Below are positions 8,501 to 15,489 of a stretch of 64,000 bases of DNA, piece after piece (position 1 is the stretch's first letter; every line of letters begins with the position of its first letter). The stretch covers positions 25,331 to 89,330 of the forward strand of contig JAFUEX010000023.1 of NCBI GenBank assembly GCA_017470165.1, given 5' to 3'. The position numbers and the translations under genes were made by a program. The stretch is from Alphaproteobacteria bacterium. GTDB lineage: Bacteria > Pseudomonadota > Alphaproteobacteria > RF32 > CAG-239. The notes below the pieces were generated by a model. It was given only the letters and a program-made list of their open reading frames with translations, was not told where the DNA came from and searched no databases.

Positions 8501-9680
8501 CGGTACCGCACTGATTAGATTCGGTGAGTAAATTCAGCTTTTTGGCATGATGCTCAAGCATATCCTTATACTGCTGGGCCGTTTCCTTATATTTATCCAA
8601 ACCTTTGATAAAATTATGTGCCGCAGCTGCCTCCTGCAGGGCTTCTTCTACCTCGGACAAAGCTCCGAAAGCGGAAATTTTGGAAGCATTTTCAATCAGG
8701 GGCGAGGTATTTTCAACTGCCGCGGGAACAGAAAATTGCATAGTGGTCCATTTGGGAGAACCGGTGGAATTATCCTCCGAGGAAGTATCATCAATTTCTG
8801 ACAAATCAGTGAGATTGCCGGCGGCATTTTTATAAAGCACCTGCGCCGAGGCAATGGTCTGCCGCTGGTTCAGCTGATAGTTAAAAACCGGCATTTCTGC
8901 AAAAGGAGCCAGTGAAATATCTTGGCTTGAATCATCGGCATCCTCAGGAGTAATCAAAATCTCAATGGCCATCATAACCTGCAATGCTTTAAGCTGAGCC
9001 TTGAGGGCGGCCACCCGCTCCCACATTTTTACCACATTGTCCAAAGTGGCCAAAGCATAGCCATAGCTGTAGAGCATCTCATTGCCGCCACCATCAGTGG
9101 TGGCGGGGATGCCGCAAGCGCTGCCCTGCCCTTCAACACAGCATTGCCGCGTGGTAATTATGGCTTTGCCCACCGGCCCGTCATCGCGCATCGCCTGCTT
9201 CAGCAATTGGATAGAGGCATAAATGTTGTAAATATTGTCCATATAAAAACTGCGGCGGTTGGCATCAACCAGCAGCTTTTCACTGGGATTGTTATACAAG
9301 AGCAAAGTATCGCGCATTTTAAGCCCAACGCGGCCGATATTCATACTTGATACCGGTGTGGCGCATATAGTGGAATTAATCGCATTACCGAGCTCGCTTT
9401 CGTAGTTAATGTTTACTCCTATAGCATTAAAAGACGAACGCATAGACAACAATGTGCTGTTAACATCGTGCTGAATTTGCGCTGCCAACGAGGTAATATT
9501 GGCGAGATTGCTGGTTACCAGACGTCCGGTTTCGACAATATCCTGCCCAAAATTGATTACCGGCGATACCGGAATGGTATTATATGCCTCTTCTATAGCC
9601 TTTGACAACAAGGCCGCAGACGGTTTGGGAGCAAATGCCAAAAGCGCGGATAAGATTATAATTTCCAGTTTTTTGTTCAT
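5523..9680 (-). CDS. giant exported coiled-coil protein of the T4SS locus, no family recognised
   Basis: 1385 aa with a signal peptide (MNKKLEIIILSALLAFAPKP, cleavage near SAA). The first 250 mature residues are helical and contain Cys clusters (TRQCCVEGQGSACG). The rest is mostly predicted coiled coil, charged and Ala/Glu/Lys/Gln-rich, notably residues about 640-800 and 1200-1385, with only scattered Cys. There are no membrane helices after the signal peptide. GGAGGT lies 4 nt before ATG 9680. It is in the minus-strand operon between VirB4-side genes and VirB8. The N-terminal pattern loosely recalls VirB5/TrbJ (exported helical proteins), but it is several times longer. Its role is unknown; a periplasmic or surface scaffold, or a secreted substrate, are possible. 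Confidence 0.8.
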   Translation of the reverse strand: MNKKLEIIILSALLAFAPKPSAALLSKAIEEAYNTIPVSPVINFGQDIVETGRLVTSNLANITSLAAQIQHDVNSTLLSMRSSFNAIGVNINYESELGNAINSTICATPVSSMNIGRVGLKMRDTLLLYNNPSEKLLVDANRRSFYMDNIYNIYASIQLLKQAMRDDGPVGKAIITTRQCCVEGQGSACGIPATTDGGGNEMLYSYGYALATLDNVVKMWERVAALKAQLKALQVMMAIEILITPEDADDSSQDISLAPFAEMPVFNYQLNQRQTIASAQVLYKNAAGNLTDLSEIDDTSSEDNSTGSPKWTTMQFSVPAAVENTSPLIENASKISAFGALSEVEEALQEAAAAHNFIKGLDKYKETAQQYKDMLEHHAKKLNLLTESNQCGTDYVKRYFQNYDAAWSGQKFTLADINQYDLRKGISGWALDAYDVAKAAQTSVEVTDDGQISYADDSSLQNGDMETETLDTEGLFDQSKGADLEGAETQVKKLTKGTDGKNGGNKVGATASQKTQDENRRATMISWQIGAEAAKVLSADPQKWGTPTNQKFIWNDTKIFYNQYLRRKYSNIKSYLKRYTKADVVDIFISKLQDADLEIGQTEYQTRLNELYYGSESAIAALIAQNNKDMMTVIPAALLEKRQKIVDEIDYISKQIKDLSDEVSDISAKSEDDAFQSRKAAIDTGDFSEDNDIIPELPTYAQAVSDVSKANSQNLAASNIKELQALIEQKKASVEAFQSQLDEVDEEIREAKLAAQEQGQGAASKLNIGLRAVVNAFSQDKKSAYEQYVKAVDERFTTALSALSGADAEAADIIRTAIDAASGEVIEALNAAIDQAVDHAYAEIQSLGDELYLPHSSSQVNRVAEIHRQMIDELKALTIAKSVMGYDIIGMVAFADLELLDTSPETEGFFVGALPRGRDLKAPMTMDDFSQPPVREIFHFDSVDFANVKPYTAKQYERYKKKRDDLKEAKKNLLSITPAGMVASLFEKALSAATDKKKKAEKALKELLKISRGDFLNCGSEIPAIWKLMLQDNAFIEARFDLQDALNQGCEPVAFLRGGIFPCRVEDSSTVMDINLTKQYDDDLKRDVYEFDMDEAEYVERSDIKAAGLPKCLLMRMKKGNPYLTIQDDKVNMPSTLGKITAGVSELLGGDKVKPVEQYCRNYSELGMILDADEDNNLSFKPTVYETFNNLFAAEAKNSKKLKKKEKNQIALAAHAELSRNQIGDFLGQVEAEKKIKQNLDAMKEQYDADMAELKSQLSAFGFEVQDNYDISNANDYKITVDRLKQAKNAALEKTLAVLASVDVEDDNQPARERKAEIEKLINIMHKDTDGHLQISVGSNDGNNPEEELKTAKANKEASDKYRKKVKEENTGEYKDLEEAYCSNY

Positions 9681-9698
9681 ATCTACCTCCATTGTTCC

Positions 9699-11147
9699 CT
9701 ATGGCATATATATATCGTCACCGGCATCCTCATCAGGGGTTTCGGCCGTGACGGCGGAAGTCTCGTCGCTGGTGTTGGTGTTATCGGCAGAAGACGAATC
9801 GATTGAGACGGATATTTTCACCTCGGATGTGCCTGATGCGCCGGATGGTGCTGATGAGTTTTCAGTTGATGTTGAGGCTGCCGTTTCAGTTTTTTCTTTT
9901 TCTTTGTCTTTGGGTTTTCTAATCTTGTAATTGCAAACATCCAGCACCAAAGAAGTATCTCGGTTGTATCTACGGTCAACCTTATAGTCGATGTTGCGCT
10001 CAATTGCGCCCAATACTTGCGCCTCCAAGGCCATCAACTCCATATCAATAATCTTTTGGATAGTCTCAATCTGCATCATAGTATTGTCAATCATCGGCTG
10101 TACGGCATCAACCTTACCCTCGGCAGTTGAACTCAAATCTTTGTTCGCCGCATAATTATTGCTCGGATTGTTCAAATCGGCGATATAGTCATTGGCTTTG
10201 TTGATACCCACAACCACCAACTCCTTGCGGTCGCCCTGCACATTGCGACGGCGGCGCATAGAACTGGACACGGTATCGGCAGTATTGACATCCGCGGTAT
10301 ATTTAACTTGGGTTTGGCTGATAATCTCATCGGGGGTCGAAGTGGGGTTCTTAGGTTGCTTGTCCAATTCGGCCAACTTTTTAATATTATCGGAATGACG
10401 CTGGGTTACCACGGCAATCTCGCTGGTAAAACGCGAATCAATATTGGCAATCTCTGCCACCATTTCAGCATCAACCAATTTGCGGTCGACCTTGAGCTGT
10501 TTGATTTCGCTGTCTAATTCGCGATGGCGGTCGTTATAATAGCGCTTATCTCCATCATTGCCGTGTTTAAGGTCTTGATTTTCCTGTTCAAAAGTTTTCA
10601 GCGCTTTTTCGGCCATTTCAATCTTTTGATCCAACATCACTTTACGATTTTCGGCGTTTTCTTTAATCCGTTCGACTTGAACCTCGCGGTCTTCATTCAT
10701 ATGACTGAGCATAATGGCATCTTCGGTAATTGCCTTGGAGAGCACTGCCGCCTGATAGGCTTTGGAGTTAATCACATCCTTCTTTTGCTTTTTTGCCCAG
10801 TTGAGATAACCAACGGTTTTTTCCACCCATTTAGGACACTTTTTTTCACCATCCTTGGTTTTGTAGGTACTGCTGCCTTGCTGCAAGCAAGCACTTACCA
10901 TAGCACGGCCCTTTTGAATGGACTCCAATCCTTTACCGACAATTTGTCCAAACCATGTGCGATTAATATAGGAAATTCCCTGTTGCACTTTTTGAGCGGC
11001 ATTTTGAATCCACGTACTAACCTCGCCGGCAGTCTCTGAGATGCTTATCTCAAACGGTATCACCGCCTTTGCCTCACGCAACGGCAGTCCCGCACTATAA
11101 AGTGAGAGCATAATCAACAATAAAAATCCGCTTATGTTTTTTTTCAT
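9699..11147 (-). CDS. exported coiled-coil protein with acidic Ser/Thr tail, VirB5/TrbJ-like start
   Basis: 482 aa. A signal peptide ends near REAKA. Residues 30-120 (an EISISETAGEVSTWIQNA start, then two Cys) resemble the helical N-terminus of TrbJ/VirB5-type exported proteins. Residues about 130-280 form a long heptad-like coiled coil. The last 70 residues are low complexity: a Lys/Glu stretch, then Ser/Thr/Ala/Asp. ATG at 11147 has GAGGAT 7 nt upstream. It ends 18 nt before the giant 1385-aa gene starts. Function is unknown; co-transcription with T4SS genes implies an extracytoplasmic accessory component. Confidence 0.75.
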   Translation of the reverse strand: MKKNISGFLLLIMLSLYSAGLPLREAKAVIPFEISISETAGEVSTWIQNAAQKVQQGISYINRTWFGQIVGKGLESIQKGRAMVSACLQQGSSTYKTKDGEKKCPKWVEKTVGYLNWAKKQKKDVINSKAYQAAVLSKAITEDAIMLSHMNEDREVQVERIKENAENRKVMLDQKIEMAEKALKTFEQENQDLKHGNDGDKRYYNDRHRELDSEIKQLKVDRKLVDAEMVAEIANIDSRFTSEIAVVTQRHSDNIKKLAELDKQPKNPTSTPDEIISQTQVKYTADVNTADTVSSSMRRRRNVQGDRKELVVVGINKANDYIADLNNPSNNYAANKDLSSTAEGKVDAVQPMIDNTMMQIETIQKIIDMELMALEAQVLGAIERNIDYKVDRRYNRDTSLVLDVCNYKIRKPKDKEKEKTETAASTSTENSSAPSGASGTSEVKISVSIDSSSADNTNTSDETSAVTAETPDEDAGDDIYMP

Positions 11148-11172
11148 CTGTTTATCCTCTGCCGTTGGTTGG

Positions 11173-11733
11173 TTATGGCCGGTTGCAAGTATTTTTGGTT
11201 TGGTCATAGATATACTCGTTAAAAATACCGGAATCCAAACTGCTCAGCTTAAAAATACTATCCAGTGCAGCAGTGCGTGCCTCCAGTGATAAAACAATAT
11301 TCAACCGGTCGGCAATATAAGCCTTGCGCTGCAAAATATCTTTATCAAGAATTGCCTTTTCACTGCTGCGGGCTTTGGAAGATGCCGGTTTTTCCTTGTC
11401 AAATTCAAACAATGATTTGGCAGCTTGCAAATAAAGTTCGGTACTATAGCGCGAAAGCAAAAATGCCGTATTTTCTTTGGTGCCGAGCATATCATATTCT
11501 CCGGGCTTCATCGTTTTGATAATACGGCAACGGTTTTCAGCATCGTCATAAATATCTTTGCTCAAAGGAGTAACCAATTGAGTTTCCGGCCGGCCGCGCA
11601 CCGGTGATGCATCACCGATGGTGGCGGTGCCCATACCGGCAATGTTAAGCTCGACAGCCAAAGCAGCAGTGCTCCACCATACGGACAAAAGCATAGCAAA
11701 AACCAAATTCAAAAAATTATTTTGCAACGTCAT
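11173..11733 (-). CDS. small exported protein of the T4SS operon, unknown family
   Basis: 186 aa with a signal peptide (cleavage near STAALA). The mature part carries two Cys, one about residue 68 (NRCRIIK) and one near the C-terminus (NTCNRP), which could pair. A helical second half contains SLEARTAALDSIFKLSSL. ATG at 11733 is supported by AAGGAG 7 nt upstream; a longer frame from 11769 lacks such a site. The start overlaps the end of the Ser-rich gene by 17 bp, indicating translational coupling. No family recognised. Confidence 0.7.
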   Translation of the reverse strand: MTLQNNFLNLVFAMLLSVWWSTAALAVELNIAGMGTATIGDASPVRGRPETQLVTPLSKDIYDDAENRCRIIKTMKPGEYDMLGTKENTAFLLSRYSTELYLQAAKSLFEFDKEKPASSKARSSEKAILDKDILQRKAYIADRLNIVLSLEARTAALDSIFKLSSLDSGIFNEYIYDQTKNTCNRP

Positions 11734-12592
11734 CTGATTTCTCCTTAATCGACGCCGATTGGTCAACATTGATAAACTTTCGGCGCGTCAGTTGTGCACT
11801 TTCGGCAGACAATTCCTTATTTGGACTGTCAGTTAAAGCCGGCGAAGTTGTTTGCGAAGCAGAATTGGATGTTGATGTTGCGGCGCGGGTAACGCTGCGA
11901 GAAGAAACCGCCCCTAAGGCCGAGGAACCGATTGCACTCTCAGATGATGAAGTTCTGCCGCTGATTGATGTATCTTTCGAGCTTGTGGAAGAGCCTGTGG
12001 AAGAGCTGGCGGAATTGGTGTTGCGCTGCAGGCTGTCCGAACCGGAAGCTGAGGAAGAACCGCGGGTGGTGCCGGAGTTATCAGAGGAGGCAGAGCGCGA
12101 AACTCCTGTATCAGTGTTGGAAGATGCACTTCCGGTTGATGAGCCCCCGCGGTCTGATAACGAAGTATTTTTGGGTTTGTCTTTCTTTTCTTCCTTAACA
12201 AGCCCCAAACGCCGCACGGCATCAATACCGGCATTGCGCGCTTTATCAATAGCAGAATTCATTGCATCGCGGCGACGGTTTTCCTCGGAGTTGATGGCAT
12301 CACTCAAGGCCTCGCCGGTGGCAATACGCTTGGCTTTTTCATACATCATTTCTGCGTTATCAATTTCGGCCTGAACCATGGCATCAGCCTCGTAAATGGG
12401 GTCAAGAATCTTGCCGCTGGACACCTCTGCCAATTTTTGCGAAATTACCTCATATTTGGCAGACATTTTTTCAAACACACCGTTAGCTTTCAGCAGGGTA
12501 GTCTGAATAATATCAGTGCCGGCCAAAGGACTTCTGACCCAAGTAAAACTTGCGGCAGTAATGAATAAATAAATCAATATTTTTTTACTCAT
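11717..12592 (-). CDS. exported protein with helical head and Ser/Thr-rich tail
   Basis: 291 aa. A signal peptide (to about residue 24) is followed by a helical domain (about 30-130) with KANGVFEKMSAKYEVISQKLAEV and Ala/Asp/Glu-rich helices. Residues about 140-270 are dominated by Ser, Thr, Gly and Ala in the style of SSTGSSTSSKDTS, a probably disordered linker. GAGGAC lies 8 nt before ATG 12592. The segment before the tail resembles VirB5/TrbJ-type helical exports, but that is inference. It overlaps the next gene by 17 bp and sits between two other exported proteins of the operon. Confidence 0.72.
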   Translation of the reverse strand: MSKKILIYLFITAASFTWVRSPLAGTDIIQTTLLKANGVFEKMSAKYEVISQKLAEVSSGKILDPIYEADAMVQAEIDNAEMMYEKAKRIATGEALSDAINSEENRRRDAMNSAIDKARNAGIDAVRRLGLVKEEKKDKPKNTSLSDRGGSSTGSASSNTDTGVSRSASSDNSGTTRGSSSASGSDSLQRNTNSASSSTGSSTSSKDTSISGRTSSSESAIGSSALGAVSSRSVTRAATSTSNSASQTTSPALTDSPNKELSAESAQLTRRKFINVDQSASIKEKSDDVAK

Positions 12593-12611
12593 CGGTCTTG
12601 TCCTCTACAGT

Positions 12612-13286
12612 TCATTTACGTGCCGGTTTTATCAGTTCTTTGTCTTTGTCATCAACTTTTTCATTTAATATAACTTCGTTGAACAAAGTGCTCACAAAAT
12701 CGGAACGGTTTATCATCGCTTTGGATTTGAGCGCCTTAAGCAACAGCTCTGTACTGTCGGCGGTCAAGGTATTGTTGGCCTCCATCAAACAACGCGAGCT
12801 GTTTTGTTCGTCCATACACGTTTCGGCGCTGCTTTTTTCCAAAACATTGTCCGGATCAGGCTGGCCATCAGCCCCCAAAGCCGGCATTGAGCCATAACCG
12901 GCCTCATTGTTAGCCTTGTCCTCGTGCTTGCCGGCTGCCGACATATTGTTGACGGCAAAAATGATGTTGTCGCGCGTAAACTCTCCCATAATTTGCTGAC
13001 GCTCATCACCATAAAGCTGACGTCTGGCGTTATAATCATAAGCCAATCGTTTGACACAGTCCAAGGTCAGCTCGGCTTTGCCGTCTAAGCATAAACCGCA
13101 ACGTATTACCATCTCTTTGGGCAAATACAGCTCCCCTAACGGCCCGCGGCCGTTGCATAAATCTTTGGCGTCATCTTTGCTAAGACCGACCGCGGCCTTG
13201 GTTTTTTCGTCCAACGCCCCGACATTGGCTGACAACAACGTCAGCACCAATCCCAGCCCTGCAACAATGAAGTTATTTTTTATCAT
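12612..13286 (-). CDS. exported Cys-containing protein of the T4SS operon, unknown family
   Basis: 224 aa with a signal peptide ending near NVGALD. The mature protein has CNGRGPLGELYLPKEM, then CGLCLDGKAELTLDC, giving four Cys within about 30 residues, and a later pair in ETCMDEQNSSRC. The tail is Lys/Asp/Glu-rich. ATG at 13286 has AAGGA 8 nt upstream; a frame from 13322 is possible but would overlap the upstream gene by 50 bp instead of 14. The Cys pattern suggests a disulfide-stabilised periplasmic protein. The 712-aa neighbour shares the LYLP/FYLPSNM segment followed by CC or CG, so the two may be related locally. Function unknown. Confidence 0.7.
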   Translation of the reverse strand: MIKNNFIVAGLGLVLTLLSANVGALDEKTKAAVGLSKDDAKDLCNGRGPLGELYLPKEMVIRCGLCLDGKAELTLDCVKRLAYDYNARRQLYGDERQQIMGEFTRDNIIFAVNNMSAAGKHEDKANNEAGYGSMPALGADGQPDPDNVLEKSSAETCMDEQNSSRCLMEANNTLTADSTELLLKALKSKAMINRSDFVSTLFNEVILNEKVDDKDKELIKPARK

Positions 13287-15411
13287 TGCTATTGTCCTTT
13301 GTTCCGGCATGGATATCAGCATTTTCTGCCGTATCCTGACTTATCTTAAAGGCCATGGTGTCACTGAAAGCCTTAACCGTCTGCTCGCGAGCCCACAAAC
13401 GGCTTATCTCGTTGAGCCGACTGCCGATTTGCAGCTCCATATTGGTAATGGCCGCCCAAGATGACTGCACGTCCGGATTTTTGGCATTAATCACCGGATC
13501 AATCCTATCTTCTTTAAAAGTGAAACTGTCGTTATAAGCATTGACGGCATCGATATAAGCCGAGGCCAGATATTCGGCATAGCCGTTGCGCATCTCGGCG
13601 CTGGCCTTGTGCACATCGGCGGCAGCAGTGGTTTTTGTGAGGTCGGGATTGCCGATTTCGCGGCGAATACAACTGTAAAAATGCTCATCATCCTTGGATA
13701 TCTCCGTACCATGATCAGCAAACATCGCGCTGTTGTAGCGGCTGATACAGGTGGTAAATTTTCCCTCATCCAACACCGTCTCCGAGTTTAAGTTGCAGCA
13801 TACCGCCATATTGCTGGGCAGATAAAACACGCCGTTGACATCGGTGCCACTTTTGGTCTTGGCAACATCAACCTTTTCACGCAAAGCCGCAAAAGCAACT
13901 TTTTCCGAACGATGGATGCTGTAATTGGCACTTACTTGCTGGCACTCTCGGGATTTTCTGCAATAATCATTGTATAACGGATCAGACAAATCCCCTTTTG
14001 CGCATTCTCTCTTGGCTATATTGCAGTCCATCTCCTTCGTGGTTGTTTCCAATTGACAAGCCCTATTCAAATCTTTGCAAAGCTGGACATCTTCGTCCTT
14101 TTTCATCTTAAAGTTGGTCAGCAAATCATCTACCACCGCCTCGCAGCTGGGGTCATTGCCATAGAGCGGCTGAATCTTGTACTCGTGCGAGGTGTCTACA
14201 TCGCCGCAAGTTGCCTGATATATAGAACAAGCGGTATTGGCGGCGGCAGTATTCCCCGTTGAAGAGTTCCCCGTTGCAGAGGTGTCACTACTTTTATTGG
14301 TCAAACACTCTTTGTCATAGTCATCACAGGCTTGCTTGTTACCTTCCTTGTCCATTGCGCAAGCCAATTGGTTGGCCGTACAAGAAGCACCGATGCATTC
14401 ATAATAGCTAATACAGGCCTGCTTTTGCGCTTTTTCATCATTTTTGCCGTCCGCGCCTTTGATCCCGAACTCGCAATCGGCATGATAGTTTTCACAGCCG
14501 CGAATATCCATGTCAAACTCTTTGATATCAAGAGAAATCTCGTTCATCCGGTTGTTCCAAGCATTCACGCTGCTCACTACATTACGCACTTGGTCGTCAA
14601 CCATTTCGGCCTCACCGACCGTCGCATAGCAAACAAGTCGCTCCGCGCGGGCTTTAACCGCACCGACCCGATATTGGCACTCCCGAACCATACTGCTGAG
14701 TTTATACTTATAGTCAGAAATCTGCCGCTGCACGTTGCGGATGTTTTGCTCATATGCCGCGTGTTTGGCCATGGCAATCTCCAACTTGTCACGGGTGTTG
14801 CGAATAGAATTGGTCACCGCATTAGATTCTGTATGATTTTGCAAATTTTTCAGCTCTTCATTAAGGCGGTCAATTTCATCGTGAACTCTTTTACGGTCTT
14901 CGTGATAACGCTCTTTCTGCTCTTCAAACTGTTGTACAACATTTGTAGTCTCGCGGAAGTAATCCCGACAGAGCTTGAAGGTATCAGCAGCATATTCTGC
15001 AATGTCTTTGCCCTCGGCGATGTAATCTTTAATGCGGTTAAGGGTTTCGGCGGCGTGCTCAACCGCATCCAACGCGCTGTTAACCATATCCAAAGTGTCG
15101 TAATAATATTCGTTAATGTCATAGAGAAACTGGTTAATATCGGCCACGTATTTGTCATACTTAGACTTTATCTTGTCGAATCGAGCTTTTTGGTCTTTGT
15201 AAAAATTAGAAATGCTTCTTACTTTGTCGCCGATTGCTTTGACTATCGTCCAATCGGTGATGGCAGTTTTTTTCTCGGTAACCCAACGGTTGGCCTCGGT
15301 GATGGCATTGGTAACCGTGGCTGCGATAGCACCAAAGTCCACCGTAATAGCGGCCTGCGCCGAAATCGGCAGCAGACAGGCAATCAAAAACGCCGCAATC
15401 CTAAGTCTCAT
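13273..15411 (-). CDS. exported Cys-rich coiled-coil protein, TrbJ/VirB5-like N-terminus
   Basis: 712 aa. Signal peptide ends at SAQA. Residues 25-150 are helical and begin ITVDFGAIAATVTNAITEAN, close in style to TrbJ/VirB5 exports. Residues 150-260 form a coiled coil. Residues about 290-530 are strongly Cys-rich (over 20 Cys, as in CISYYECIGASC, CDDYDKEC, CRKSRECQ), followed by FYLPSNMAVCCNL and a helical end. ATG at 15411 has GGGAGA 8 nt upstream. It is the first gene after VirB4 (78-bp gap) and overlaps the next by 14 bp. The Cys content implies oxidative folding in the periplasm or outside the cell. No family assigned. Confidence 0.75.
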   Translation of the reverse strand: MRLRIAAFLIACLLPISAQAAITVDFGAIAATVTNAITEANRWVTEKKTAITDWTIVKAIGDKVRSISNFYKDQKARFDKIKSKYDKYVADINQFLYDINEYYYDTLDMVNSALDAVEHAAETLNRIKDYIAEGKDIAEYAADTFKLCRDYFRETTNVVQQFEEQKERYHEDRKRVHDEIDRLNEELKNLQNHTESNAVTNSIRNTRDKLEIAMAKHAAYEQNIRNVQRQISDYKYKLSSMVRECQYRVGAVKARAERLVCYATVGEAEMVDDQVRNVVSSVNAWNNRMNEISLDIKEFDMDIRGCENYHADCEFGIKGADGKNDEKAQKQACISYYECIGASCTANQLACAMDKEGNKQACDDYDKECLTNKSSDTSATGNSSTGNTAAANTACSIYQATCGDVDTSHEYKIQPLYGNDPSCEAVVDDLLTNFKMKKDEDVQLCKDLNRACQLETTTKEMDCNIAKRECAKGDLSDPLYNDYCRKSRECQQVSANYSIHRSEKVAFAALREKVDVAKTKSGTDVNGVFYLPSNMAVCCNLNSETVLDEGKFTTCISRYNSAMFADHGTEISKDDEHFYSCIRREIGNPDLTKTTAAADVHKASAEMRNGYAEYLASAYIDAVNAYNDSFTFKEDRIDPVINAKNPDVQSSWAAITNMELQIGSRLNEISRLWAREQTVKAFSDTMAFKISQDTAENADIHAGTKDNSNDKK

Positions 15412-15489
15412 AGCAAGTCTCCCAAAAAACATCATAACCTAATAATACCACACAACTTCGGTGCCAGCCAAGAAAATTCAGCCAAATTG

